Source of the DNA: Echinicola sp. 20G
GTDB taxonomy: Bacteria > Bacteroidota > Bacteroidia > Cytophagales > Cyclobacteriaceae
Assembly: GCF_015533855.1 (NCBI RefSeq)
Contig: NZ_AP024154.1
Location: 3,540,501-3,604,500 of the forward strand
Direction: 5' to 3'
DNA length: 64,000 nt
The notes under the pieces were generated by a model, which worked only from the letters and a program-made list of their open reading frames with translations, was not told the origin of the DNA and ran no database searches. Made by a program: the position numbers and the translations under genes. Positions 9,005-16,922 of this stretch are shown here, in pieces (within the stretch, counting starts at the first letter, position 1; the number at the start of each line of letters is the position of its first letter).

Positions 9005-9550
9005 TTAAGCATCACCAGTGCTGTCGTGCAGCTTGCCTAGCTCTTGATCAATGGTCCAAAGACCAATGCCTTCTTCTCCAATAATGTCAAATAACTCGAG
9101 CGCTCTTCTTGCTAGAGTTTCTTCTTCTCTCTGCTCAGTCACATACCATTGCATAAAGCTGAAGGTAGCAAAATCTTTTACACCAAAACAATGGTCCACA
9201 ATGATATTGATAGACTTTGTTACTTGGATTTCATGCTCCAAAATCAATTGGAATATTTCCTTCAAAGAATTGAAGTGATGCTTGATCCCAGTAATTTCTG
9301 GCTGAATAGCATGGCCACCCGCTTCATTGATATAATGCAAAAGCTTCAACATATGTTGTCTTTCTTCCTCTGCGTGCTCATACAATAATTTGGCTGCGTT
9401 ATCATAGCCCATCATATCGCACCATGAAGCCATTGAAAGGTAGTAAGCAGAAGACTTACCTTCCATTTCAATCTGCTTGTTGAGCATTTTTTCTGTATCG
9501 TGAAGTAAAGAACGCTGTAGCGTTACTATTTCTTTTTCCTTAGTTTTCAT
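9005..9550 (-). CDS. ftnA: Ferritin (bacterial non-haem type)
   Basis: This is a four-helix-bundle ferritin of 181 residues from the ATG at 9550; an in-frame GTG two codons upstream is possible, but the A/G-rich ribosome-binding stretch fits the ATG better. Ferroxidase ligands are visible in EMEGKSSAYYLSMASW and YEHAEEERQHM (ExxH pattern), with further Glu in LEHEIQVTKSI and EQREEETLA. It oxidises and stores iron as a 24-mer cage in the cytoplasm. A candidate -7 box lies upstream at 9580-9587, and a strong terminator follows. I see no Fur box I could defend. Confidence 0.94.
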   Translation of the reverse strand: MKTKEKEIVTLQRSLLHDTEKMLNKQIEMEGKSSAYYLSMASWCDMMGYDNAAKLLYEHAEEERQHMLKLLHYINEAGGHAIQPEITGIKHHFNSLKEIFQLILEHEIQVTKSINIIVDHCFGVKDFATFSFMQWYVTEQREEETLARRALELFDIIGEEGIGLWTIDQELGKLHDSTGDA

Positions 9551-9556
9551 AATCAC

Positions 9557-9913
9557 TTTCTTTTTATAATGATCTTATACAAACTTAACCAAATTTTTAG
9601 ATAATAGGTGCCATGTTGAGGGGTGTTGACGAAATTTAGAATTAGTATAAGTTAAATTATAAAGAATAAAATTTTGTTTTAGTTTATTTAAATTAAATTA
9701 AAATAATATTATGTATTCAGCCTAAGTCCTTCTGAGATAGCTTAGGGACGGATTTTGTTTGTGTATGCAACCATTATCTGATCAATATTTTTAACGTAAA
9801 GAACAAAATAGCGTTCTAAAATCAATTTAATTGAGGAGCCTTTTCCGCCTTGGAAAGGTTCGAAATAGTTATTGTAGCCCGCTTATTTCAGTATTTTTTT
9901 ATAACATTGCCGT
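9557..9913. other. Divergent ferritin / kdsB intergenic region
   Basis: About 360 bp of AT-rich DNA. On the minus strand a TAAGTTTG -7 box (9580-9587) precedes ferritin. Toward kdsB there are two weak hairpins: CCTAAG/CTTAGG (9721-9746) and a bulged CCTTTTCC-gcctt-GGAAAGG (9839-9858) about 55 bases before the start. The second could be a leader hairpin. I see no ORF or tRNA here. Confidence 0.5.
9580..9587 (-). promoter_or_regulatory. Candidate -7 promoter box of ferritin
   Basis: On the minus strand the bases read TAAGTTTG, a match to the Bacteroidetes -7 consensus TAnnTTTG, 30 bp upstream of the chosen ATG. No clear -33 TTTG is found at the usual spacing. Confidence 0.5.
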
Positions 9914-10642
9914 ATGAAAATAGTAGCAATGATTCCTGCCAGGTATGGAGCCACAAGGTTTCCTGGCAAACTTACTTCGGACCTTTGTGGAAAGCCTGTA
10001 ATCGTGAGGACCTATTTGAGTACGGTAGCAACAGGTTTATTTGATAAGGTGATTGTAGTAACTGATCATGAGCAAATAGCTGAGCAGATTAAGGCAGAAG
10101 GTGGGGAAGTTTTTTTTAGCCAAAAAGTGCATGAAAGTGGTTCAGATAGGATTGCGGAGGCGATAGAAAACGTGGAAGCCGATGTGGTTGTTAACGTGCA
10201 AGGAGACGAACCTTTTCAGGATAAGGAGTCATTAAGTGATTTGGTGAAGGTTTTTGGGGATAAGGAAGTTCAGGTTGCTTCCATGATGCGAAAAATAGAA
10301 GATGATGTAGATGTCATAAACCCCAATTCTGTAAAGGTTGTGGTAGATAAGAAAGGCTATGCTCTCTATTTTAGCCGTTGTCCGATTCCATTTGTCAGGG
10401 ATACGTTTCAGCCTTTTTATTTCAGGCATATTGGGGTGTACGCCTATACCAAAGAGATATTAATGCAGTATACTAGTTGGGAGAAAACGATGCTGGAGAA
10501 AGCAGAGATGTTGGAGCAATTGAGGCTTTTAGAGAATGGTGTTCGTATCAAAATGGTAGAAACAAAACATGAAGCTGTTGCTATAGATACCAAGGCAGAC
10601 CTAGATCGTGCCATAGCTTTTTATCAGAGAAACTTTTCATGA
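9914..10642 (+). CDS. kdsB: 3-deoxy-manno-octulosonate cytidylyltransferase
   Basis: The 242 residues match KdsB over its usual length (about 245-250). The nucleotide-binding start MIPARYGATRFPGKLTSDLCGKP is followed by VVVNVQGDEPFQ, ALYFSRCPIPFVRD, FRHIGVYAYTKE and the terminal VAIDTKADLDRA. The enzyme makes CMP-Kdo from CTP and Kdo in the cytoplasm, the activated sugar for the lipid A inner core, so the organism makes Kdo-containing LPS or LOS. It is a single gene converging on the SMR exporter with one base between stop codons and no terminator hairpin. Confidence 0.95.
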   Translation: MKIVAMIPARYGATRFPGKLTSDLCGKPVIVRTYLSTVATGLFDKVIVVTDHEQIAEQIKAEGGEVFFSQKVHESGSDRIAEAIENVEADVVVNVQGDEPFQDKESLSDLVKVFGDKEVQVASMMRKIEDDVDVINPNSVKVVVDKKGYALYFSRCPIPFVRDTFQPFYFRHIGVYAYTKEILMQYTSWEKTMLEKAEMLEQLRLLENGVRIKMVETKHEAVAIDTKADLDRAIAFYQRNFS

Positions 10643-10643
10643 A

Positions 10644-10958
10644 TTAGGCGACAGCTTTTAATCCAACAATTGAACCAATTAAAAGCATAAGGAAGAAGAT
10701 TCTTGGCCAGTTGGATGGTTCATGGAAGAGGAATATTCCAAGGATTACCGTACCAGCTGCACCAATTCCTGTCCATACAGCATAAGCAGTGCCCATGGGG
10801 ATTGTCTTTATCGCTTGGTTTAGCAAGTAGAAACTTAAGCTAATACTGATAAAGAATAGAATAGACCATTTGAGGTTGGTGAAGTTATTGGACAATTTAA
10901 GACAAGTAGTGAAAGCTACTTCAAAGAGTCCCGCTAGAATTAATATTAGCCAAGCCAT
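10644..10958 (-). CDS. sugE: SMR-family transporter, Gdx/SugE-like
   Basis: The 104-residue protein has four membrane helices with the essential Glu at position 13 in the first (LAGLFEVAF) and the family segment GTAYAVWTGIGAAG in helix 3. The motif pattern fits the SugE/Gdx subgroup, which exports guanidinium ions in exchange for protons, better than the EmrE multidrug subgroup. A single gene of this subtype can work as a dual-topology homodimer. A -7-like TATTTTTG lies upstream (10973-10980, minus strand). I found no guanidine riboswitch upstream, so substrate assignment rests on the protein alone. Confidence 0.85.
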   Translation of the reverse strand: MAWLILILAGLFEVAFTTCLKLSNNFTNLKWSILFFISISLSFYLLNQAIKTIPMGTAYAVWTGIGAAGTVILGIFLFHEPSNWPRIFFLMLLIGSIVGLKAVA

Positions 10959-11026
10959 AGTTGTTTTTTTGGCAAAAATAGGCAGCTATGTATTGCGGTC
11001 TTTTTACCTATGTTAAAAAAGGGTAT

Positions 11027-11587
11027 TTATTGTTGACTTCTGATTCTGCTGAGGGAAACTTGACTGATGCCTAAATAGGAGGCGATGTTACCCAGTGAGA
11101 TTCTATTCGTTATTCCCGGATGATTTTGAATTAATTCTTCGTATCTAACGACAGCAGGTTTTGTCTGAAGGTCAATTAATCTTTTTTCAGTTTTGACCAA
11201 TTCCATCTCGGTTATCTTTCTTGACCAGTTGGAGATTTCTAAATTATTATGGTTGAGTTCATTCAGGTCCTCATTAGATACTCTCCACAGCTTACATTCT
11301 TCCAAGGTGCTTATATTTTCATATCCAGGCTGTCCATATATTTTACTGTTGAAGGAGAACAAAAAGTCCATTTCGAACCCAAACCAAAAGTTAATGTCTT
11401 TTCCGTCATGATTGAGGTGGGCTTTTGCACAACCACTAAGGATTAAGTAGCTGTGTTTTGCTATTTTACCTTCATGGATAAAGGTTTTGTTTTTACCAAT
11501 TGTTATAACCGTTCCTTTGGCTAATAATTGCTGGGTTGAATCTTGGGAGAGCCCAAAATTCCCAAGCAAAATTTCTTCCGCTCTCAA
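11027..11587 (-). CDS. Crp/Fnr-family transcriptional regulator
   Basis: The 186 residues comprise a cyclic-nucleotide-binding-type beta barrel (about 20-115; GTVITIGKNKTFIHEGKIAKHSYLILSG) and a C-terminal helix-turn-helix (about 160-186; ISLGNIASYLGISQVSLSRIRSQQ). The canonical cAMP-binding Arg-Ser pair is not evident, so it may not bind cAMP; Bacteroidetes have many such Crp-like proteins with unknown ligands. The start overlaps the rsmE stop by 4 bp, so the two form one operon. Targets unknown. Confidence 0.86.
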   Translation of the reverse strand: MRAEEILLGNFGLSQDSTQQLLAKGTVITIGKNKTFIHEGKIAKHSYLILSGCAKAHLNHDGKDINFWFGFEMDFLFSFNSKIYGQPGYENISTLEECKLWRVSNEDLNELNHNNLEISNWSRKITEMELVKTEKRLIDLQTKPAVVRYEELIQNHPGITNRISLGNIASYLGISQVSLSRIRSQQ

Positions 11588-12294
11588 GATGGGTAGTTTT
11601 TCAGTCTCAAGGTATGCACAGCGGCCAATCCTGCTGTTTCGGTCCTCAAACGTGAGCTACCAAGGCTGCATGCCTTAAAACCATTATCAAATGCCGTATT
11701 GATTTCTTCTTCTGAAAAATCTCCTTCAGGTCCAATTAGAACTAAATAGGATTGCTTACAGTCGGCCAAATCATAAAGATGCTTTTGGTTGTTTTGATCA
11801 ACATAGGCAATGAATTTTTGACTTTGAGTAGTTTTATTTTTATCTATTAATTCTTGGAAAGTAATAATTGGGTTGATTGTTGGAACTCTTGTCTTGAGGC
11901 TTTGTTTGCAGGCTGCAATCATTTTTTTCTCCAAGCGGTCTGGTTTGAGAAATGCCCTTTCCGAGTTTTGAGTTTTTATGAAAGTCAGTTCATGAAATCC
12001 AATTTCCGTGATCTTCTCCAACATCCATTCAATCCGGTCATTGTTTTTGGTAGGAGCAATAGCCAAATGAATGTGGAAATTGTCCTCAGGGTGTTTTTCC
12101 TGCTTGATAATGTTCAATACAGTGGATTTGAGAGAGATACTTTCTATTATGCAAGTAAAAAGTTCCCCATCTCCATTGGTGATATGGATTTCATCCCCAA
12201 CAGATTTTCTAAGTACTTTGCTCAAGTGTTTTGATTCATCCTGGGCTAAAGTGATTTTGTCTCCTTTTATATTTTTCTGGAAAAATAACTGCAT
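11584..12294 (-). CDS. rsmE: 16S rRNA m3U1498 methyltransferase
   Basis: The 236-residue SPOUT-class methyltransferase has an N-terminal PUA-like domain (1-70, KGDKITLAQDESKHLSKVLR) and a C-terminal knotted SAM-binding domain with VLIGPEGDFSEEEI and SLGSSRLRTETAGLAAVH. It methylates N3 of U1498 (E. coli numbering) in 16S rRNA. On the minus strand a TATCTTTG box (12318-12325) about 24 bp upstream is a good -7 candidate. The Crp-like gene follows with a 4-bp overlap. Confidence 0.94.
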   Translation of the reverse strand: MQLFFQKNIKGDKITLAQDESKHLSKVLRKSVGDEIHITNGDGELFTCIIESISLKSTVLNIIKQEKHPEDNFHIHLAIAPTKNNDRIEWMLEKITEIGFHELTFIKTQNSERAFLKPDRLEKKMIAACKQSLKTRVPTINPIITFQELIDKNKTTQSQKFIAYVDQNNQKHLYDLADCKQSYLVLIGPEGDFSEEEINTAFDNGFKACSLGSSRLRTETAGLAAVHTLRLKNYPS

Positions 12295-12317
12295 AAGAAA
12301 ATGGTGTTTCGTAAATG

Positions 12318-12325
12318 CAAAGATA
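12318..12325 (-). promoter_or_regulatory. Candidate -7 promoter box of rsmE
   Basis: The minus strand reads TATCTTTG, an exact TAnnTTTG match, 24 bp before the rsmE ATG. The -33 element is not obvious. Confidence 0.5.
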
Positions 12326-12436
12326 GTAATGGCTTTTGTATGCTAAAACCAGTTGCAGGTGAACTTGTTCTTAATTCTCAAGAGTAAATAGGGGTAGTAT
12401 TATCTCTTGATTATTCCTTTTTACACTGCTCACCAA

Positions 12437-12470
12437 CAAAAAAAGCGTAAACCAATGGGTTCACGCTTTT
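12437..12470 (-). terminator. Rho-independent terminator of the DEAD-box helicase gene
   Basis: Arms at 12441-12453 and 12458-12470 with a short loop. On the minus strand the one mismatch becomes a G-U pair and the stem is followed by a T run. Confidence 0.88.
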
Positions 12471-12497
12471 AATAACCTTAATTAACCTTTATATAAT

Positions 12498-14222
12498 TTA
12501 ACCTTTAGAAAGTTCCATGTTAACAGGCTTACCTTTTATGGTGTTGCTCTTCATTACATTGATGACATGAGCCGCATCTTTTGAAGGTACATCTACAAAT
12601 GAGAAGTTGTCAAAGATGTCGATACCACCAATTTGACGGCCTGGAATTCCAGTTTCTCCAGCAATAGCACCTACAATATCATTTGGTCTGATTCTGTCTT
12701 TTTTACCAAGGTTCAAGAAAAGTCTAGACATATTGGCATCTCTGCTTCCTTTTTCTCTAGCACCTCTTCTTCCGCCTCTTTCGCCGCCACGCTCGAATCT
12801 GTCTCTACCGCCTTTTCTACCACCTTTGTCAAAACGATCTCTACCTCTTCCGCCTCGTTCACCTCTTTCGCCACGTTCTCTTCCAAGGTTTAGATCAAAG
12901 TTCATTTCAGCCAACTCTTCAATAGAATTACCCATTTGAAGTTTAACCAAACCTAAAGCGATTTCGTCCATAGTCAACCCTTCAGCAAGAAGTTGACCTA
13001 GAGCAGATTCAAATACTTGGTTGTCTTCTTCTTTTGAAATAGAAGTAGTGACATCCTTTACCAATTGATCCTTTTTCTGATCGATCATTTCTGATACAGA
13101 AGGAGGAGTCATTTTGGTTAAGCTGGTTTTGATATATCTTTCAAGGTCTTTTAACCTGAAAATGTCTTTTCTTCCAGTGATAAAAGAGATGGCCATTCCA
13201 GAACGTCCGGCTCTACCTGTTCTACCGATTCTGTGTACATAGTATTCTTCGTCCAATGGTAGGTCATAGTTAAACACAACCTCAACATTGTCCACATCAA
13301 TACCTCTTGCAGCTACGTCTGTAGCTACTAGTACAGAACAATGTCCTTTTCGGAACTTGTTCATTACTTTGTCTCTTTGCGCTTGAGAAAGGTCTCCGTG
13401 CAAAGCTTCTGCAGTAATACCTCTAGCTATCAAACCTTCGGTAACTTCGTCTGTTACTCTTTTGGTGTTACAAAAGACCACTCCTAAATTAAACTGATGA
13501 ACATTGATCAATCGGGTGATCAATTCCATTTTAAGGCTTGGCTTTACTTCGTAATATACTTGAGATATGTTTTCTACAGTAAGTTCCTTTTTGACAATCT
13601 TAACGATCTCAGGCTCTGTTTGGTACTTTTTAGTCAAGTCCATGATTGGCTTGGCCATAGTAGCAGAGAAGAAGATGGTTTGACGATCTTCAGGCATTTG
13701 GTTCAATACCGTTTCGATATCATCCCTGAAGCCCATGTCTAGCATTTCATCTGCTTCATCCAAAACGATGGTCCTAACTGTTTCCAGTTTAAGGTTGCCA
13801 CGTTTCATGTGGTCCATTACACGACCTGGAGTTCCAACGATGATTTGTACACCTTTCTTAAGGGTTCTGATCTGACGATCGATAGATTCACCACCGTAAA
13901 TAGCAGTGCTGAATACCCCCTTTTTGTGCTTGGCCAATTTGAAGATTTCGCCTTCTACTTGAACCGCCAATTCCCTTGTTGGACAAAGAATCAAGGCCTG
14001 AGGCTTGTTGCTGCTTGGGTCAACCATATCAACAATTGGAATACCAAATGAAGCAGTTTTACCCGTTCCAGTTTGCGCCTGACCGATTACATCGCGGCCT
14101 TCAAGCATCAAAGGGATAGATTGTGATTGAATTGGGGAAGGTTGGGTATAGCCCATATCTTCCACTGCCTGAAGAATTTCTGCTGAAATTCCCAGGTCCG
14201 AAAATAAGATTTCGTTTTCCAT
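12498..14222 (-). CDS. deaD: DEAD-box RNA helicase (DeaD/CsdA type) with DbpA-like RNA-binding domain
   Basis: The 574 residues contain all helicase motifs: Q motif (YTQPSPIQSQSIP), AQTGTGKT, PTRELAVQ, TPGRVMDHM, LDEADEML, FSATM, and HRIGRTGRAGRSG. A basic Gly/Arg/Asp-rich RGG-like linker (about 450-500) follows, then a DbpA/CsdA RNA-recognition fold (about 502-574). These helicases unwind rRNA and mRNA, especially in the cold. The promoter is a good Bacteroidetes match (14325-14356), and the roughly 97-base leader contains a stem that would cover the ribosome-binding site (see findings). Confidence 0.95.
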   Translation of the reverse strand: MENEILFSDLGISAEILQAVEDMGYTQPSPIQSQSIPLMLEGRDVIGQAQTGTGKTASFGIPIVDMVDPSSNKPQALILCPTRELAVQVEGEIFKLAKHKKGVFSTAIYGGESIDRQIRTLKKGVQIIVGTPGRVMDHMKRGNLKLETVRTIVLDEADEMLDMGFRDDIETVLNQMPEDRQTIFFSATMAKPIMDLTKKYQTEPEIVKIVKKELTVENISQVYYEVKPSLKMELITRLINVHQFNLGVVFCNTKRVTDEVTEGLIARGITAEALHGDLSQAQRDKVMNKFRKGHCSVLVATDVAARGIDVDNVEVVFNYDLPLDEEYYVHRIGRTGRAGRSGMAISFITGRKDIFRLKDLERYIKTSLTKMTPPSVSEMIDQKKDQLVKDVTTSISKEEDNQVFESALGQLLAEGLTMDEIALGLVKLQMGNSIEELAEMNFDLNLGRERGERGERGGRGRDRFDKGGRKGGRDRFERGGERGGRRGAREKGSRDANMSRLFLNLGKKDRIRPNDIVGAIAGETGIPGRQIGGIDIFDNFSFVDVPSKDAAHVINVMKSNTIKGKPVNMELSKG

Positions 14223-14228
14223 GAAATT

Positions 14229-14287
14229 TTCCTTACTCCTGTGCCCTGATTTCCTTTAATACATCCCAAAAGCGACCGAGTAAGGAA
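14229..14287 (-). promoter_or_regulatory. 5' leader stem sequestering the helicase ribosome-binding site
   Basis: In the minus-strand mRNA, TTCCTTACTC (14287-14278) pairs perfectly over 10 bp with GAGTAAGGAA (14238-14229), which holds the AAGGAA Shine-Dalgarno-like sequence just before the ATG at 14222. The loop is 39 bases. A smaller competing hairpin GAGT-tcctt-ACTC uses the same upstream arm. This could work as a temperature- or helicase-responsive switch; untested. Confidence 0.5.
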
Positions 14288-14324
14288 CTCACGACTCAGA
14301 AAAGTTCTGTTAATAATTGAGCTG

Positions 14325-14356
14325 CAAAGGTATGAATAAAAATTGGTTGTGACAAA
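14325..14356 (-). promoter_or_regulatory. Bacteroidetes-type promoter of the helicase gene
   Basis: On the minus strand, TTTG (14356-14353), a 20-base spacer, then TACCTTTG (14332-14325) match the -33/-7 consensus. Transcription would start near 14319, giving a leader of about 97 bases. Confidence 0.72.
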
Positions 14357-14475
14357 TATTGGGATAATATTTGTAGAATAATTTCTATTAAAAAGAGAAA
14401 TAGATAAAAAATAATTTGGTTTAATAGCGTTATTAATCCGTTTGACTGAGATTTTGTATAGCCTAAATTTTAAAG

Positions 14476-14508
14476 AAAAAAAAGCGGGATGGCTACATCC
14501 CGCTTTTT
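14476..14508 (-). terminator. Rho-independent terminator of the citrate synthase gene
   Basis: Stem AAAGCGGGATG / CATCCCGCTTT around a short loop, followed on the minus strand by a run of eight T, 22 bp after the gltA stop. Confidence 0.92.
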
Positions 14509-14530
14509 AATTAATTGGTTTTTAATTGAA

Positions 14531-15817
14531 TTATCTATCATTCATTGAGGCATAGGATCTTTCATTGGCGCCAGTATAAACTTGTCTTGGTCTACCAATA
14601 GGCTCATTATTTTCTCTCATTTCTTTCCATTGTGCTATCCAACCTGGAAGTCTACCTAAAGCAAACATTACCGTGAACATATCTGTAGGGATACCCAATG
14701 CTCTGTAAATAATGCCAGAGTAGAAGTCTACATTTGGATATAGTTTTCTGTCCACAAAGTATTGGTCATTCAAAGCTGCTTCTTCCAATTCCTTAGCAAT
14801 ATCTAAGACTGGATCGTTAACACCCAATTTGCCCAAAACATCATCAGCTGCTTTTTTGATGATTTTAGCTCTTGGGTCAAAGTTTTTGTAAACCCTATGT
14901 CCAAAGCCCATTAGTCTAAATGGATCATTTTTGTCCTTGGCTTTGTCAAGGTATCTCTTAGTGTCACCACCGTCAGCTTTAATAGCTTCTAGCATTTCAA
15001 TCACGGATTGGTTAGCACCACCGTGAAGAGGTCCCCAAAGTGCATTGATACCTGCCGAAATAGAGGCATAGATACTAGCTTGGGAAGAGCCTACTATTCT
15101 TACGGTAGAAGTAGAGCAGTTTTGCTCATGATCTGCGTGAAGAATTAGCAATTGATCAAGTGCTTTTGCAATAACAGGGTCTACCTCATACTGTTCTGAA
15201 GGTAGCGCAAACATCATGTGCAGGAAGTTAGAGCAGTAATCCAGCTTGTTATCAGGGTAGTTAACTGGATGGCCCATTTTGTTTTTATAAGCCCAAGCAG
15301 CGAAAGTTGGCATTTTGGCCATTAGTCTAACGATGCTCATTTTGATTTCCTCTTCAGTTCTGTTTGGATCCAAAGAAGTAGGGTAGAAGGCAGTTAAAGA
15401 ACAAATAAGGGAAGAAAGAACTCCCATAGGGTGAGCCACAGAAGGGAAACCATCAAGCATTTTCTTGATGTCTTCATGCACTAATGTATGGTAAGTGATT
15501 TCTTGCTTAAATTGATCGTATTGCTCTTGAGTGGGAAGTTCACCATAAATCAAAAGATAAGAAACTTCTAAAAAGTTGGATTTGGCGGCCAGATCTTCGA
15601 TGTTATAACCTCTGTACCTTAAGATACCTTTTTCACCATCCAAGAAGGTGATAGCACTTTTGGTAGAACCTGTGTTTTTGAAACCAGGGTCTAAAGTAAT
15701 TAATCCAGACTGACCTCTTAGTTTGGCAATTTCTATTGCCTTTTCATTTTCAGTACCTTCTGTTACTGGTAATTCATATTCTTTACCATCGAAGGATAAC
15801 TTAGCTATTTCAGACAT
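14531..15817 (-). CDS. gltA: Citrate synthase (hexameric, type II)
   Basis: The 428 residues match the GltA family at its usual length. An N-terminal beta domain (about 1-60) is followed by RGYNIEDLA. Active-site motifs are ILHADHEQNCSTSTVR, WGPLHGGANQSVIEML, FGHRVYKNFDPRA (catalytic His) and DFYSGIIYRALGIP (catalytic Asp). It condenses oxaloacetate and acetyl-CoA to citrate, the first step of the TCA cycle. It is a single gene with its own terminator, and the 312 bp upstream must hold its promoter. Confidence 0.96.
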   Translation of the reverse strand: MSEIAKLSFDGKEYELPVTEGTENEKAIEIAKLRGQSGLITLDPGFKNTGSTKSAITFLDGEKGILRYRGYNIEDLAAKSNFLEVSYLLIYGELPTQEQYDQFKQEITYHTLVHEDIKKMLDGFPSVAHPMGVLSSLICSLTAFYPTSLDPNRTEEEIKMSIVRLMAKMPTFAAWAYKNKMGHPVNYPDNKLDYCSNFLHMMFALPSEQYEVDPVIAKALDQLLILHADHEQNCSTSTVRIVGSSQASIYASISAGINALWGPLHGGANQSVIEMLEAIKADGGDTKRYLDKAKDKNDPFRLMGFGHRVYKNFDPRAKIIKKAADDVLGKLGVNDPVLDIAKELEEAALNDQYFVDRKLYPNVDFYSGIIYRALGIPTDMFTVMFALGRLPGWIAQWKEMRENNEPIGRPRQVYTGANERSYASMNDR

Positions 15818-16129
15818 AAGTTTTTTATTTATCTATTTATGGTTTTGTTCTATTACAAAATCGTTTTTGGCGGCCTTAAGTTAATAAAAAGACACCTTAT
15901 AATCACAATGAACGGCATGATTTGAATTATTTATAATAAGTATTATTACTTAATTTTTAGAAGGATGATTTTGTTGCACTGAATTTGCGCAATTATCAAA
16001 TTTATCTTTCTATTTAGTTCAAATCTTATGGTACTGAAACCATTCATTGCAAAATAAAATCCCGTAATTAGGGAGTGGTAATTTTTAAAGGTAGAAATAA
16101 AAAATAGCCCTTATAAGGGCTATTTTTTA
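15818..16129. other. Intergenic region upstream of citrate synthase
   Basis: AT-rich sequence of 312 bp that must carry the gltA promoter; I found no exact TAnnTTTG box. The far end (16099-16127) holds the terminator of the SUF operon. No ORF, repeat or RNA gene is seen. Confidence 0.5.
16099..16127 (-). terminator. Rho-independent terminator of the SUF operon
   Basis: AAAATAGCCC-ttat-AAGGGCTATTTT stem with flanking A and T runs, immediately after the bacilliredoxin stop on the minus strand. Confidence 0.88.
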
Positions 16130-16549
16130 TTATTTGCAAAAGTGCTCGAAAACTTCTACCAAATGTTCACCGATCATTTGGGCATTTCTTCCTTCAATAT
16201 GGTGTCTTTCGATGAAGTGTACCAATTCACCATCTTTAAACAGCGCCATGGCTGGAGAAGATGGAGGGTAAGGAAGGCAGTGTTCTCTGACTTTGTTTAC
16301 TGCTTCTGTGTCGTTTCCTGCAAAGACTGTAGCCATGGTCGTTGGACGGGCATCAGTTTTGTCCATGGCATATTTTACACCAGGTCTAGCGGCACCTGCA
16401 GCACATCCACATACAGAGTTAACCACGATGAATGTGGTTCCTTTATGGTCTTTAAGATGATTATCTACATCATCTGCTGTTTTGAATTCTTGAAAACCAA
16501 CCTCGGTCAATTCAGCACGCATTGGTGCTACTAATTCTTCAGGGTACAT
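16130..16549 (-). CDS. BrxA/BrxB-family bacilliredoxin-like protein
   Basis: The 139-residue thioredoxin-fold protein is of the YphP/YqiW (BrxA/BrxB) family, recognised by the CGC motif in IVVNSVCGCAAGAARPG (cysteines about 47 and 49) plus the C-terminal HHIEGRNAQMIGEHLVEVF. In Bacillus these remove bacillithiol from protein cysteines; in Bacteroidetes the thiol partner is less certain. It is the last gene of the suf transcription unit, 26 bp after the DUF59 gene and just before the terminator, which suggests thiol repair alongside iron-sulfur assembly. Confidence 0.88.
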   Translation of the reverse strand: MYPEELVAPMRAELTEVGFQEFKTADDVDNHLKDHKGTTFIVVNSVCGCAAGAARPGVKYAMDKTDARPTTMATVFAGNDTEAVNKVREHCLPYPPSSPAMALFKDGELVHFIERHHIEGRNAQMIGEHLVEVFEHFCK

Positions 16550-16575
16550 ATATTTTCTATTTAATTATTTTACAA

Positions 16576-16917
16576 TTACATAAATCCAAGTTCCAACTTA
16601 GCTGCTTCGGACATCATGTCCTGAGAGTAAGGAGGATCAAAAGTCAGCTCAACTTCCACATCGTTTACACCTTGTATTTGTTGAATTCTGTCTTTCACCT
16701 CAGAGGGAATAGATTCTGCAGAAGGACAGTTGGGTGAAGTCAGGGTCATCAGTACATAAACATTGTTCACTGGATAGACACTGATTTCATAGATCAAGCC
16801 TAGTTCATAAACATCGACAGGAATCTCAGGGTCATAAACCAACTTGATGGCTTGAACCACTTTGTCCCTTAGATCGGGAACATTGACACCTGCTTTTTCT
16901 TTAGTTTCTTCAGCCAT
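16576..16917 (-). CDS. DUF59 / SufT-like iron-sulfur assembly protein
   Basis: The 113-residue MIP18/DUF59 protein has the signatures DPEIPVDVYELGLIYEI (about 30-46), the Cys-containing LTSPNCPSAESIP (about 58-70) and FDPPYSQDMMSEAAKLELG. Such proteins (SufT, PaaD-like, the eukaryotic CIA factor CIAO2) help mature Fe-S proteins by carrying or targeting clusters. It starts 5 bp after the sufE stop in the suf operon, which supports the SUF-associated role over a phenylacetate role. Confidence 0.9.
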   Translation of the reverse strand: MAEETKEKAGVNVPDLRDKVVQAIKLVYDPEIPVDVYELGLIYEISVYPVNNVYVLMTLTSPNCPSAESIPSEVKDRIQQIQGVNDVEVELTFDPPYSQDMMSEAAKLELGFM

Positions 16918-16922
16918 AAAAT

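Larger units (their letters stand above)
14223..14530. other. Intergenic region between citrate synthase and helicase genes
   Basis: This 308-bp stretch holds, from right to left on the minus strand, the helicase promoter and leader (14223-14356); its other end holds the citrate synthase terminator (14476-14508). The AT-rich middle (14357-14475) shows no ORF or clear hairpin. Confidence 0.6.

Noticed and set aside
9857..9866. GGTTCGAAAT resembles a tRNA T-loop
   Set aside because: The flanking bases do not form T-arm, acceptor or anticodon stems and there is no CCA-end context.
9850..10044. 64-codon plus-strand ORF overlapping the start of kdsB
   Set aside because: It is out of frame with kdsB and lacks coding character; kdsB matches its family at full length.
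12733..12939. Plus-strand ORF rich in Pro, Leu and Ser
   Set aside because: It is the antisense image of the Arg/Gly-rich linker of the helicase, a low-complexity artefact.
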